From the NCBI GenBank assembly GCA_041874725.1, contig CP097466.1:5084001-5148000 (forward strand): a stretch of 64,000 bases of DNA. Direction: 5' to 3'. Under the pieces are notes generated by a model that was given only the letters and a program-made list of their open reading frames with translations, was not told the DNA's origin and did no database searches. This DNA is from Duganella sp. BuS-21. GTDB lineage: Bacteria > Pseudomonadota > Gammaproteobacteria > Burkholderiales > Burkholderiaceae_D. The position numbers and the translations under genes were made by a program. Shown here one piece after another: positions 26,175 to 35,415 of the stretch (position 1 is the first letter of the stretch; the number at the start of each line of letters is the position of its first letter).

Positions 26175-26429
26175 TTACTTTTTTCTATGGCTTTCAATCA
26201 TTGCCGCCAGCGCCTGCACCGAGGCGAAATGGCGGCGGGTATCTTCGGAGTCTGCAGACAATGAGATACCGTACTTCTTTTGCAGCGCCACGCCCAATTC
26301 CAGCGCGTCGATCGAATCGAGGCCCAGGCCGTCGACAAACAACGGCGCCGCGCTATCGATTTCGGCAGGCGTGATGTCCTCCAGCTGGAGCACATCGATA
26401 ATCAAGTCCTTCACTTCCTGTTCAAGCAT
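26175..26429 (-). CDS. apeE: Acyl carrier protein 1, aryl-polyene
   Basis: An 84-residue carrier protein with Ser39 in DGLGLDSIDALELG as the phosphopantetheine site and an acidic profile. It overlaps the ApeD gene by 8 bases and is 10 bases upstream of the second ACP. The different helix II sequence (LDSIDALEL against IDSIDAVDL) suggests that the two ACPs have distinct partners. Confidence 0.9.
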   Translation of the reverse strand: MLEQEVKDLIIDVLQLEDITPAEIDSAAPLFVDGLGLDSIDALELGVALQKKYGISLSADSEDTRRHFASVQALAAMIESHRKK

Positions 26430-27204
26430 GGCTTTGACACTTCCCCGTAAAATAATTTTGTAAAAACTCGGTCAACCTGCGCGCCGCCATCACTTCGCTG
26501 GCGTCGCCGGTGAAGCCCTGTATCGCCAGGTCGTCCTGGACCTCGATCCGTATCAGCACCCGGCGCGGCGGCACGCGCCACCATTTCTCCCCCTTGCCCA
26601 GCGTGAGCGGCTCGCAGCGGATCAGCACCGGCGTCATATCGCGCGACCCGCGCACCGCGATATTCGCGGCGCCGCGCTTCATGCTGATGACGCCATTGGC
26701 CGGCGTGCGCGTCCCCTCCGGGAACACGATCAGGTTATTGCCGCGCCTCAGGGAAGCGATGCAATCGTCCACCAACTGCGCGCCGCCCTCGTTGTTGATA
26801 TAGCCGGCCGCACGCACCGGACCGCGCGTGAACGGATTGTTCCACAGCGCTCCCTTGACGATACAGTCGGCGTTGCGGACAAACGCCATCAGGAACACGG
26901 TGTCGATCAGCGTCGGATGGTTCGCCAGGATCAGCAAACCGCCGCGCTCCAGCTTTTCCAGGCCTCTGATTTCGTAACGCAGCACGCCCAGCGCGCGCAT
27001 CAGGTCCACGTAGGCGCGGAAGGCGCGCCGGATCACCATGCGCGCCGCCACCACCCGGCGTTCCGGCTGCCGCACCATCAGGTTCAGCGCCGGGAACACG
27101 GCCACCCGCAGCAGCAGGCCGCCGACGCCGAACACCACAAAACTCAGGCCGGTGGCGAACACCCGCCAGTACAGCGAAGCGCGCATCCGCAGCGCTTCAA
27201 GCAT
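26422..27204 (-). CDS. apeD: PlsC-like acyltransferase, aryl-polyene
   Basis: A 260-residue membrane-anchored acyltransferase. TM segment at about residues 15-37; HX4D motif in ANHPTLIDTVF at about residue 97; and FPEGTRTPANG for glycerophosphate-type acceptor binding. It belongs to the 1-acylglycerol-3-phosphate acyltransferase family and could attach the aryl-polyene carboxylate to a glycerol-based lipid. Start at 27204 overlaps the chain-length-factor gene by 8 bases. Confidence 0.85.
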   Translation of the reverse strand: MLEALRMRASLYWRVFATGLSFVVFGVGGLLLRVAVFPALNLMVRQPERRVVAARMVIRRAFRAYVDLMRALGVLRYEIRGLEKLERGGLLILANHPTLIDTVFLMAFVRNADCIVKGALWNNPFTRGPVRAAGYINNEGGAQLVDDCIASLRRGNNLIVFPEGTRTPANGVISMKRGAANIAVRGSRDMTPVLIRCEPLTLGKGEKWWRVPPRRVLIRIEVQDDLAIQGFTGDASEVMAARRLTEFLQNYFTGKCQSHA

Positions 27205-27928
27205 CGCGGCTCCAGTGCCAGCGCAGGCGGCCGTCGCAGCGTTCCATGCTGCGCGCACCGCCCTGCTGGAAGGCCGCCACCTGCAGGCCGCCCGGCATGC
27301 CGCCGGCCGGCGCGTCCTCGCAGGCGCTCCAGTTCAACGCGACCGCGTCGGCGTCGGCGGCCGTCATCAGCCATGCCCACGCATAGGGCTGTTCCTCGCA
27401 TTCCTGGAACGCTTCAAACAGTTCCGGCAGCGGACAGTCGCAGGCCACCAGCAGTACCGCCGGCGCACCGTCGGCCAGCAGGCCGCAGGCTTCGATCACC
27501 GCATGTTCGATGGTCGCCGCACCGGAGGCCAGCGCGATGTGGTTGGCGCGGTCGCCACGGGCGATGGTGAACAGGCCCGGTATCGCGTTGTGCACCGCCA
27601 TGCCGAAAGCGGTCGGCGACAGCGGCTCGCCGTTGGCCAGGTCGGTCAGCAGTTCCACCGCGCGCGCCACGTCGCCATGACGTGAACAAAACACGGTGGG
27701 GATATCGCTGCGGCCATCGAGGCATGCGTAAGCCACTTCCAGCGCCATCTTGCCGAGGAAGCCGGCGCGCCGGCGCAGCATCGGCGGCATCGGCTTCACG
27801 CCCGGCTCCTCGCCGGCGACGATCGGATAAGGCGCCTGCGCCCACGCGGCCCATGCCTCGGCAGTGGTCAAGCCCGGCGCCCATTGGGCATGCCGGGCGA
27901 TAGAAAAACGAACGCCATGAGTGCGCAT
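27197..27928 (-). CDS. apeC: Chain-length factor, truncated ketosynthase (ApeC family)
   Basis: A 243-residue protein related only to the N-terminal half of ketosynthases (ketoacyl-synt_2). There is no Cys in the active-site position (LASGAATIEHAV replaces the usual Cys motif) and no HGTGT or C-terminal His, so it cannot condense by itself. In characterised systems ApeC pairs with ApeO and sets chain length. It is the first gene of the minus-strand cluster. Start at 27928 (MRTHGVRFSI) is chosen; no strong Shine-Dalgarno is visible. Confidence 0.85.
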   Translation of the reverse strand: MRTHGVRFSIARHAQWAPGLTTAEAWAAWAQAPYPIVAGEEPGVKPMPPMLRRRAGFLGKMALEVAYACLDGRSDIPTVFCSRHGDVARAVELLTDLANGEPLSPTAFGMAVHNAIPGLFTIARGDRANHIALASGAATIEHAVIEACGLLADGAPAVLLVACDCPLPELFEAFQECEEQPYAWAWLMTAADADAVALNWSACEDAPAGGMPGGLQVAAFQQGGARSMERCDGRLRWHWSRDA

Positions 27929-28011
27929 GTTGAAAAAATATCCAGAGCAGAGTGAAAAAAGGGACGAACTCGCGCTCACATGCCGCAAAATGCAGCCGGC
28001 GTACTTTTCAA

Positions 28012-28017
28012 ATTATA
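28012..28017 (-). promoter_or_regulatory. Candidate -10 box of the aryl-polyene operon
   Basis: A perfect TATAAT on the minus strand 84 bases upstream of the apeC ATG, in an AT-rich stretch. No good -35 hexamer is seen at 16-18 bases, so an activator may be needed. It is the only consensus -10 close to the first gene of the 20-gene operon. Confidence 0.5.
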
Positions 28018-28142
28018 AACGAGCGATCTGTGCCGCACCTAAAAAAATAGACTCCGGGCAACTATTTTATGGATATTGCTCTAATCTTGTGCACACATCC
28101 TGCTGAATGCACGCCAAAAGTTAAGGTGTTTTGACCAAGCAC

Positions 28143-28173
28143 AAAAAAACGGCGCCGTATGATTGCGGCGCCG
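28143..28173 (-). terminator. Intrinsic terminator pointing towards apeC
   Basis: CGGCGCCG (28166-28173) and CGGCGCCG (28150-28157) form an 8-bp GC stem with an 8-base loop, followed on the minus strand by seven T. No minus-strand gene lies just upstream, so it ends either read-through or a short unannotated RNA, or acts as an attenuator ahead of the aryl-polyene operon. Confidence 0.8.
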
Positions 28174-28263
28174 CTCGGGGGCTGTTATCAACGAAACAAT
28201 GTTAGAACACCCAGAGCTTCGACACGGTAAAATAGACATATTCCGCCTACTCTCAGGTGCATC

Positions 28264-28674
28264 ATGAGCGAGCAACACACACGCTGGCTGCAACGACTGT
28301 CGAACTATCAGCGGGCGCTAGCTCAACTGAGGAAGTTCATCGACAAGGCGGAACTGAACGAGCTTGAGCAGCAAGGCATGATCAAGGCATTTGAGTTCAC
28401 CCACGAGCTCGCCTGGAATGTCATGAAAGACTATTGTCATTATCAGGGCAATTACAACATCCACGGCTCGCGCGACGCCACCCGCGAGGCATTTCAACTT
28501 GGCCTGATCGGCGACGGCGAGGTGTGGATGGGCATGATTCAAAGCCGCAATCAGTCCGCCCACACTTACAACAAGCACACGGCCGATAAAATTGCCGCCC
28601 TCATCCCCATTAGTTATTTCCCGTTGTTCTGCGATTTCGAGCAACGGATGGTGGCACTGTCCCATGCGCGCTGA
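28264..28674 (+). CDS. hepT: HEPN toxin-like protein (nucleotidyltransferase substrate-binding, HI0074 type)
   Basis: A 136-residue helical protein of the HI0074/HepT family. RNQSAHTY near residues 97-104 fits the RX4HXY motif of HEPN RNases exactly, so the catalytic residues are kept. Such toxins cleave RNA and are neutralised when the paired MNT enzyme adds AMP groups to the motif tyrosine. The MNT gene follows with an 11-base overlap. Length and motif spacing are normal for the family. Confidence 0.85.
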   Translation: MSEQHTRWLQRLSNYQRALAQLRKFIDKAELNELEQQGMIKAFEFTHELAWNVMKDYCHYQGNYNIHGSRDATREAFQLGLIGDGEVWMGMIQSRNQSAHTYNKHTADKIAALIPISYFPLFCDFEQRMVALSHAR

Positions 28675-28996
28675 CTCCATAGCCTCGTCACACGGTTTGC
28701 CGGCTCACATGGTAGCCGCCATCGCTACTGTGCTGGCGAGTTTCCCGCAGGTCGAGCAAGCCATTTTGCACGGCTCACGCGCGCGCGGCGACTTCCGGCT
28801 CGGCTCCGATATTGACCTGTGCCTGGACGGAAACGGCCTGTCGTTGTCACTATTGTTTAAAATAGAGCACGCGCTGGATAAGCTGCTGCTACCTTATAAG
28901 ATCGATCTGGCAGTACGTGACCAGATCGACAACCCCGAACTGCTGGCCCAGATTGAGCAATTGGGCGCCAGCTTCTACCGTCGCTCCAAGGAATGA
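28664..28996 (+). CDS. mntA: MNT nucleotidyltransferase antitoxin
   Basis: A 110-residue minimal nucleotidyltransferase. GSRARGDFRLGSDID matches the GSX10DXD active site, and a further acidic residue follows in YKIDLAV. With the HEPN gene before it, it forms a HepT/MntA-type toxin-antitoxin pair in which the antitoxin modifies the toxin. The start at 28664 (MRADSIASS) overlaps the toxin stop by 11 bases. Confidence 0.85.
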   Translation: MRADSIASSHGLPAHMVAAIATVLASFPQVEQAILHGSRARGDFRLGSDIDLCLDGNGLSLSLLFKIEHALDKLLLPYKIDLAVRDQIDNPELLAQIEQLGASFYRRSKE

Positions 28997-28999
28997 AAC

Positions 29000-29341
29000 A
29001 TGATTAGCAAAGAAGAAATGGTCACGCTGTTCGATGACATGAAAGCCAACGCCCCGTGGGATCTCAGCAAGCCGCTGCTGTGGGGCTATTTTTTTGCCGA
29101 CGCCGACAAGGCCAAGCTGGAGGCCGCGCAAGTGCCGCTGAAAGCCCAAGGCTATCAAATCGTCGGCATCTACGACTCCAAGCCGGAAGCCGGCGTGGGC
29201 GCGCTGTGGTGGCTGCATATCGAAAAGGTCGAGAAGCACACCGTCGAAACGCTACACGCGCGCAACCAGGAGTTCTACAAGTTCGCCGACGAGCACCAGC
29301 TTGAATCCTACGACGGCATGGACGTCGGCCCGGCCACATGA
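29000..29341 (+). CDS. rraB: RraB-like regulator of RNase E
   Basis: A 113-residue acidic protein (MISKEEMVTLFDDMKANAPW) of the RraB family, with conserved WGYFFADADKAKLEAA and LWWLHIEKVEKHT segments. E. coli RraB binds RNase E and changes degradosome composition. It starts three bases after the mntA stop and overlaps the following decayed gene by 4 bases, suggesting a common transcript. Family is fairly clear; in vivo role here is inferred. Confidence 0.78.
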   Translation: MISKEEMVTLFDDMKANAPWDLSKPLLWGYFFADADKAKLEAAQVPLKAQGYQIVGIYDSKPEAGVGALWWLHIEKVEKHTVETLHARNQEFYKFADEHQLESYDGMDVGPAT

Positions 29342-29962
29342 AGCGCCTGCTGCTGGCGACCCTGCTGGCAGGCGAAGCGTTCAGTATCCGCGCCGCAGCG
29401 CCAAGCATCGAAGTCCACAGCATCGCGCGCGATTTCGCCACCTTCTGGGACGCCACCCAGGACTTGCCGCCGGCACAACGGATTGCCGCTTTCAAGCAGC
29501 AGGTGGTGCCTAAGTTTCCCGCTTTCTAAGGCCTAGAACGCTACCAGGGCGTACGCACCCAGCAGATCAAGATCAATTCATCGGCGCCGCACTGGCCAGT
29601 TTCGGCAAGCAGCGCTCCGCCTACCTGGACAAGGTGGCAAGCTTCGACGCCGACCTGCCGCGCCATGTTGCCAGCTTCGTCGCCACCTTCACCGACTTCC
29701 GTCCCAGCGTCGAAACCTGGCCAGTCTGGCAGACCTGGGGAAAGTGCTCGATAGCGGCGACGAAAAATACTATGGCCCGCTGTTCAATACAGCCGCCGAC
29801 GATACCGGCCTGGCGCCGCGCCGCAGCTATTACTTGGGCTACCTGGTGGCCGCCGAAATCGGCAAGACGCGCGATCTGCACAGCATGGTCAGGCTCAGTT
29901 GCGGCGAAGCGCACCCATGGGTCTTGGACGCGCTTCGCAAGCTACAACAACCAGGCCTATGA
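29338..29962 (+). pseudogene. Decayed gene for an exported protein
   Basis: The first 63 codons (MKRLLLATLLAGEAFSIRAA) encode a signal peptide and mature start, then a TAA at 29527 interrupts. Coding similarity continues in a second frame (ASFGKQRSAYLDKVASFDAD) and then a third (SGDEKYYGPLFNTAADDTGL to a stop near 29962). One stop and at least two frameshifts make it a pseudogene. The ancestor looks like a secreted protein of about 200 residues or more; I do not recognise a family with confidence. Confidence 0.75.
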
Positions 29963-31879
29963 CAGCAGGCGCTTCCGGCCGGCACGTGGTCCGCTGTGCT
30001 GGCCACTGTCGTCCAGCTTGAACACGCTGACCACCTGCTGCAGGTTGGCCGCCTGTTCCTGCAAGGAGCCGGCGGCGGCGGCGGCCTGCTCCACCAGCGC
30101 GGCGTTCTGCTGCGTGGTGCTGTCGATATCGGTCACCGCCAGGTTGACCTGGGCGATGCCGGCGCTCTGCTCGCGGCTGGCCTCGACGATCTCGCCCATG
30201 ATGCTGGTCACCTGCTGCACCGACTGCACCACCCGGCTCATGGTCGCGCCGGCCTCGTCCACCAGCACGCTGCCGGCATCCACCTTCTGCACCGAATCGC
30301 TGATCAACTCCTTGATCTCCTTGGCCGCCGCCGCCGAGCGATGCGCCAGCGTGCGCACTTCCGACGCCACCACCGCGAAACCGCGTCCCTGCTCGCCGGC
30401 CCGCGCCGCCTCCACCGCCGCATTCAAGGCCAGGATATTGGTCTGAAACGCAATCCCGTCAATCACGCCGATGATGTCGGAAATCTTGCGCGAGCTGTGC
30501 TTGATCGATTCCATGGTCTGCACCACGCGCCCGACCACGGCGCCGCCTTCGGACGCGATCCCGGCCGCCGACTGCACCAACTGGTTGGCGTGCTGCGCGT
30601 TCTCGGCGTTCTGCGTCACGGTGGCGGTCAGCTGCTCCATGGCCGACGCCGTCTCTTCCAGGCTGGAGGCCTGCGCCTCGGTGCGCGCCGACAAATCCAG
30701 GTTGCCGCTGGCGATCTCGCTCGACGCGGTGGCGATGGTCTCGGTACTGTCGCGCACCTGGCGGATGGTGCCGTTGAGCGAAGCGACAAAGCGGTTGAAG
30801 CCATCGGCCAGTGCGCCGACCTCGTCCTTGCTCTCGACCGTCATGCGGCGGCTCAGGTCGCCGTTGCCGTCGGCGATCTCGCCCAGCATCTGCGCCGCGC
30901 GCGCCACCGGCGCGGCAATCGCCGCGCTCACCAGGAACACCACGAACATGCCGATGCCGCCGCCCACCAGTCCGCCCACCAGGGCCGAAATCGTCAGCGA
31001 GCGCGTCACATCGCCCAGCACCTCGGCTTCCGGCACCTCGGCGATCACATACATATTCAGTTCCGGCACGAAGGAGGCCGCCACCAGGCGCTTGCCGTCC
31101 GGCGCCGAATAGCTGTCGCTGGCGTAGCGCTCGCCGCCCAGCAGCTTGCCGGTCAGTTCAGCGTTGAAGCCCGGCAGATCCTTCATATTGTGCTTGCCGT
31201 CGGCCAGCGCGGTGTCGCGGTGGATGATCAGCACGCCGTTCGGCCGCACCAGATACACGAAGCCGGACTTGCCGACCTTGTAGCTGCGGATGGTTTCGGC
31301 CAGCTTGTCGACTGCCAGCCCCAGGCTGCTGGTGCCGATCTTGCCATCGCCGGCGTCGAAGCGGACGTTGACGAACACGCTATACGTGTCGTAGCCCTTT
31401 TCCTTGTCCAGGTTCAGCGTGTACGGCTTGCCGGAGGCCAGGAAGCCGTAGAACCACTGGTCGCCGGCGGCGCTCTTGTCGAGCGTGCGGCGATAGCCGT
31501 TGTGGTCGTGATACTTGCCGGTGGTGGCCGATACCCACGACACCGTGGCGGCGCCGGTCATCTTGCGCATATTGTCGCCGAAGGCCTTCCACGCCGCCAC
31601 GCCGTCTTCCGGCAGGCCGTCCCGTTCCCACGTCAACAGGAAGGTGTTGGCGGCGATGGCGCGCGCGGTGGCCAGCGGCACGCTGATCTGGCGCTGGATG
31701 TCGTTGCGGATCTCGCCCACCTCGGCCGGCAATTCCTGCGTGATGACGCGCTCGCGGATGGTATTGCCGGTCATTACCACGCTGAGCGTGGCGGAAATGG
31801 CCAGGAACAACAGCAGGCAGAACGCCATGCTCAGCATCAGCTTGTTGCGGATGGACAGGCTACGCAAAAAATTCGGCAT
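29957..31879 (-). CDS. Methyl-accepting chemotaxis protein
   Basis: A 640-residue chemoreceptor. TM1 lies at residues 12-34, a cache-type periplasmic sensor fills about 35-290 ([20 protein letters not shown] is a typical cache segment), and TM2 at about 300-325. A HAMP domain and a methyl-accepting domain follow, with the hairpin tip [20 protein letters not shown](G)EQGRGF. The start at 31879 is set by GAGGA upstream. The ligand is unknown. It is convergent with the decayed gene and overlaps it by six bases. Confidence 0.92.
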   Translation of the reverse strand: MPNFLRSLSIRNKLMLSMAFCLLLFLAISATLSVVMTGNTIRERVITQELPAEVGEIRNDIQRQISVPLATARAIAANTFLLTWERDGLPEDGVAAWKAFGDNMRKMTGAATVSWVSATTGKYHDHNGYRRTLDKSAAGDQWFYGFLASGKPYTLNLDKEKGYDTYSVFVNVRFDAGDGKIGTSSLGLAVDKLAETIRSYKVGKSGFVYLVRPNGVLIIHRDTALADGKHNMKDLPGFNAELTGKLLGGERYASDSYSAPDGKRLVAASFVPELNMYVIAEVPEAEVLGDVTRSLTISALVGGLVGGGIGMFVVFLVSAAIAAPVARAAQMLGEIADGNGDLSRRMTVESKDEVGALADGFNRFVASLNGTIRQVRDSTETIATASSEIASGNLDLSARTEAQASSLEETASAMEQLTATVTQNAENAQHANQLVQSAAGIASEGGAVVGRVVQTMESIKHSSRKISDIIGVIDGIAFQTNILALNAAVEAARAGEQGRGFAVVASEVRTLAHRSAAAAKEIKELISDSVQKVDAGSVLVDEAGATMSRVVQSVQQVTSIMGEIVEASREQSAGIAQVNLAVTDIDSTTQQNAALVEQAAAAAGSLQEQAANLQQVVSVFKLDDSGQHSGPRAGRKRLLS

Positions 31880-32022
31880 GGATTCCTCTGGTTGAATGAC
31901 AGGCGGTTCAATCCAGCGTAATCGAACCACGTAGCAAAATGCAACTAAATCGCGCCAATCGAACAGGCGACTGCGGCTGTTTGGCCATATTATTCAGTCA
32001 ATATAGCCACTCTCCTACTACG

Positions 32023-33453
32023 ATGCTCTCGAAACTCTCGTTTCGCCAGCTGCTGTTGGGCGTCTTTTTGCTGATCGCCTTGCTGTTGAGCGCCGCCTCG
32101 CTGCATGCCCTGTGGACCCTGGACCGCCTGGCCGCCCACAGCCGCGACGGCGGACGCCACGCCCTGGCCCTGACCGAAAACACCCAGCAACTGGCCGAAC
32201 GCAGCGTCGCCATGACGCGCAGCGCCCGCCAGTACCTGGTGCTCAACGACCCGGCCTTCCGCCTGCGCTACGCCGATGCCTGGCGCGACGCCCAGCTCGC
32301 GCTCGACGCCATGGCCGCCGCCCTGCCGCACACCCAGGACGCGCTGTTCGCGCGCTGGCGCCAATCCGGCCAACAAGCCTGGGACATCCTGCAGACGCCG
32401 CCACGGCCGTTTGCCACGCGCGGCACCCGCCAGCAGGCGCTGGAACGCGCGCTGGCGCCGCTGCCCGATGTCAACGACCAGCTGGCCGACGAGGTCAATC
32501 AGGAAGTCGAGCGCCGCAACAGCGCCCTGCTCGCCGAACTCGACCAACGGCGTGCCGTGCTCAAGGCGCAGGTGATCGCCTCCATCCTGCTGGCCGCCGC
32601 GCTGGCCTCCGGCTTCGGCCTGTGGCTGTCGCGGCCGCTGGCGCAGATCGAGCAGGCCATCGACACCCTGGGCGAAAGCCGCTACGACCAGACCATCGCC
32701 GTGCGCGGCCCCAGCGACCTGCAACGCGTGGGCCAGCAGCTGAACTGGCTGCGCCAGCGCCTGGCCGACCTGGAGGCCGACAAGGCGCGCTTTCTGCGCC
32801 ACATCTCGCACGAACTGAAGACGCCGCTGGCGGCCCTGCGCGAGGGCGTGGCCTTGCTGGAAGACGGCGTGGCCGGCGCGCTCTCGCCCGACCAGCGCGA
32901 AATCGCCGGCATCCTCAACCAGAACACCGTGGCCCTGCAGTCGCAGATCGAAGCGCTGCTGCGCTACAACGCCGCCACCTTCGACGCCCAGCACCTGCAC
33001 CGCCAGCAGGTCGACCTCGCCGCCCTGCTGGCGCAATGCATCGACGGCCAGCGCCTGCAATCGCAGGCCGCGCGCCTGACCGTGGTGTGCGAAGGCAAGG
33101 CCCGCCCGATCGCCGCCGACGCCGACAAGCTGGCGACGGCGGTCGGCAACCTGCTGTCGAACGCCGTGCGCTTCAGCCCGCCCGGCGGCCTGATCAGCTT
33201 CCGCCTCGGCGAACGCAACGACAAGCTGCTGCTCGACTGCGTCGACCAGGGCCCCGGCGTGGCGCCGGACGACGCCGAACACATCTTCGAGCCGTTCTAC
33301 CAGGGCCGCCGCCAACCCGCCGGCGCGCGGCGCGGCAGCGGCATCGGCCTGTCCATCGTGCAGGAATATGTGGCCGCCCATGGCGGCCTTCTCAAACTGC
33401 TGTCCACCGAACGCGGCGCCCACTTCCATATCGAACTACCTTATGAACACTAA
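32023..33453 (+). CDS. glrK: Sensor histidine kinase GlrK (QseE)-like
   Basis: A 476-residue membrane kinase. TM1 at about 8-30, periplasmic domain to 180, TM2 at 183-203, HAMP, then HisKA with His263 in FLRHISHELKTPL and an HATPase domain with GSGIGLSIVQEY. The gene order kinase, lipoprotein, sigma-54 regulator is the GlrK-QseG-GlrR arrangement. It probably senses cell-envelope stress and phosphorylates GlrR. Start at 32023 (MLSKLSFRQLL) is chosen because an earlier ATG lacks membrane-protein character. Confidence 0.87.
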   Translation: MLSKLSFRQLLLGVFLLIALLLSAASLHALWTLDRLAAHSRDGGRHALALTENTQQLAERSVAMTRSARQYLVLNDPAFRLRYADAWRDAQLALDAMAAALPHTQDALFARWRQSGQQAWDILQTPPRPFATRGTRQQALERALAPLPDVNDQLADEVNQEVERRNSALLAELDQRRAVLKAQVIASILLAAALASGFGLWLSRPLAQIEQAIDTLGESRYDQTIAVRGPSDLQRVGQQLNWLRQRLADLEADKARFLRHISHELKTPLAALREGVALLEDGVAGALSPDQREIAGILNQNTVALQSQIEALLRYNAATFDAQHLHRQQVDLAALLAQCIDGQRLQSQAARLTVVCEGKARPIAADADKLATAVGNLLSNAVRFSPPGGLISFRLGERNDKLLLDCVDQGPGVAPDDAEHIFEPFYQGRRQPAGARRGSGIGLSIVQEYVAAHGGLLKLLSTERGAHFHIELPYEH

Positions 33454-34009
33454 GCTCGCTGCCCTCCTGCTGGCCTGCCTGTCATTGGCCGCCTGCACCC
33501 TGAACTCGCCGATCCCGGACGGGCCGGCGACGGCGCCGGCGCCGCCGCCGCCCGTGGTGGACGTGCAGGCGCCGCCACTGCCGCCGCCCGACGAAGTCGG
33601 TCCCCTGCTCGGCTACCACCAGGCGCTGCGGCGCATGAGCCAGGGCGAGCTGCTCAAGGAACTCAGCGGCCTCGGCCTGCAACAGCGCAGCCCGCGTGTG
33701 GCGCTGCAGATGGGCATGGCGCTGATGCTCACGCGCGGCGGCGGCGACCTGGCGCGCGCGCAAGCCCTGCTCGACAGCGTCGGCAGCTCGGCCGAAGTCG
33801 AGGCCGCGCCGTTCCGGCCGCTGGCGCAGCTGCTGTCGAGCCAGTGCGCGGAAATGCGCCGGCTGTACGACCATGCCGACCGCCTGAGCGCGCAACAGAA
33901 GGACAACCAGCGCCGCATCGAACAACTGAACGAGATGCTCGAGGGCCTGAAGGCCATCGAGCGTACCTTGCCGGTGCGCCCGGCGTCTGCCCCACAGGTG
34001 AACAAATGA
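33443..34009 (+). CDS. qseG: QseG-like outer-membrane lipoprotein
   Basis: A 188-residue lipoprotein with lipobox SLAAC (lipidated Cys18), a Pro/Ala-rich linker (residues 24-50) and a helical C-terminal half with coiled-coil character around QQKDNQRRIEQLNEML. In enterobacteria QseG is an outer-membrane lipoprotein that interacts with and activates the GlrK kinase. Overlaps of 11 bases with glrK and 4 bases with glrR show an operon. Confidence 0.78.
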   Translation: MNTKLAALLLACLSLAACTLNSPIPDGPATAPAPPPPVVDVQAPPLPPPDEVGPLLGYHQALRRMSQGELLKELSGLGLQQRSPRVALQMGMALMLTRGGGDLARAQALLDSVGSSAEVEAAPFRPLAQLLSSQCAEMRRLYDHADRLSAQQKDNQRRIEQLNEMLEGLKAIERTLPVRPASAPQVNK

Positions 34010-35415
34010 GCCCGCCAACCACGCCCCAGGGCCAGGGCGCCCACCTGCTGCTGGTGGACGATGACGACGACCTGCTGCGCCTGCTGTCGATGCGGCTGAC
34101 CGCCAACGGCTACCGCGTCACCGCCGTCGGCAGCGCCGAGGCGGCGCTCACGCGGCTGTCGATGGAACTGCCACGTCTGGTGATCAGCGACATCCGCCTG
34201 CCCGAGCGCGACGGCATGTGGCTGTTCCAGGAAATCCGCCGCAGCTATCCGGCGCTGCCGGTGATCCTGCTGACCGCGCACGGCACCATTCCGGACGCGG
34301 TGGAAGCCACCACGCTGGGCGCCTACGCCTATCTGACCAAGCCGTTCGAGGCCAAGGCCCTGCTGGAACGCATCGCCCAGGCGCTGAGCCTGGCCGCGCC
34401 GGCCGCGCGCACCGACGAAGGCGATCAGGACTGGCGCTCCGCCATCATCAGCCGCAGCCAGTGCATGGACGAGTTGCTGGCCGAAGCGCGCCTGGTGGCG
34501 GCCTCCGACGCCAGCATCCTGATCCGCGGCGAAAGCGGCACCGGCAAGGAATTGCTGGCGCAGGCCATCCACCGCGCCAGCCGCCGCGCCGAGGCGCCCT
34601 TCGTCGCCGTCAACTGCGGCGCGATTCCCGAAGCGCTGCTGGAGTCGGAACTGTTCGGCCACGTCAAGGGCGCCTACACCGGCGCGGTGGCGGCGCGCGA
34701 AGGCCTGCTGCAGGCGGCGGACGGCGGCACCCTGTTCCTGGACGAGATCGGCGACATGCCGCTGCTGCTGCAGGTCAAGCTGCTGCGGGTGCTGCAGGAG
34801 CGCGTGGTGCGCCAGCTCGGTTCGGACGTGGCGCGGCCGGTGGACGTGCGCATCCTGTCGGCCACCCACCGCGACCTCGACGCCGCCATGCTGGAAGGCC
34901 AGTTCCGCGAGGATTTGTATTACCGCCTGAACGTCATTACCCTGACCCTGCCGCCGCTGGCGCAGCGGCGCGAGGACATCGCCCCCATGGCCACCCAGTT
35001 CCTGCATGCGCTGGCGGCCAAGTACGGCAAGACCGTGCGCGGCTTCGCGCCCGATGCGCTGGAAGCGCTGACCACCTCGGCCTGGCCGGGCAATGTGCGC
35101 CAGCTTTATAACGTCATCGAGCACGTGTGTGCGCTGGCGACCGCGCCGTTGGTGCCCTTGTCGCTGGTACAACGGGCGCTGCGCGTGCCCTCGCTGGAGG
35201 TGCTCAGCTACACCGAGGCGCGCCAGCGTTTCGAGCGCAACTACCTGGTACAGCTGCTGAAACTCACCGATGGCAACGTGGCCGACGCCGCCCGCCTGGC
35301 TGAACGCAACCGTACCGAGTTCTACCGTCTGCTGCAAAAGCACGAACTGGACGCCAGCCTGTTCCGCGCCGATGTCGCCAGCGAGCGACAGGAAGATCCC
35401 CTTAAAAATCAATGA
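34006..35415 (+). CDS. glrR: Sigma-54-dependent response regulator GlrR-like
   Basis: A 469-residue activator: receiver with phospho-acceptor Asp62 in LVISDIRLPERDG; AAA+ domain with Walker A GESGTGKE, the sigma-54 contact loop GAYTGA and Walker B LFLDEIGD; and a C-terminal Fis-like helix-turn-helix in DGNVADAARLAERNRTEFYR. It activates sigma-54 promoters after phosphorylation by GlrK. A matching operator, IHF site and sigma-54 promoter lie directly downstream, ahead of the BON-domain gene. Confidence 0.92.
   Translation: MSPPTTPQGQGAHLLLVDDDDDLLRLLSMRLTANGYRVTAVGSAEAALTRLSMELPRLVISDIRLPERDGMWLFQEIRRSYPALPVILLTAHGTIPDAVEATTLGAYAYLTKPFEAKALLERIAQALSLAAPAARTDEGDQDWRSAIISRSQCMDELLAEARLVAASDASILIRGESGTGKELLAQAIHRASRRAEAPFVAVNCGAIPEALLESELFGHVKGAYTGAVAAREGLLQAADGGTLFLDEIGDMPLLLQVKLLRVLQERVVRQLGSDVARPVDVRILSATHRDLDAAMLEGQFREDLYYRLNVITLTLPPLAQRREDIAPMATQFLHALAAKYGKTVRGFAPDALEALTTSAWPGNVRQLYNVIEHVCALATAPLVPLSLVQRALRVPSLEVLSYTEARQRFERNYLVQLLKLTDGNVADAARLAERNRTEFYRLLQKHELDASLFRADVASERQEDPLKNQ

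Larger units (their letters stand above)
27929..28263. other. Intergenic region between apeC and hepT
   Basis: About 335 bases with no convincing gene. It is AT-richer than the flanks. It contains a candidate apeC promoter (-10 at 28012-28017), an intrinsic terminator hairpin oriented towards apeC (28143-28173), and a TAAAAT box near 28227 that could serve the plus-strand hepT gene. Confidence 0.7.
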
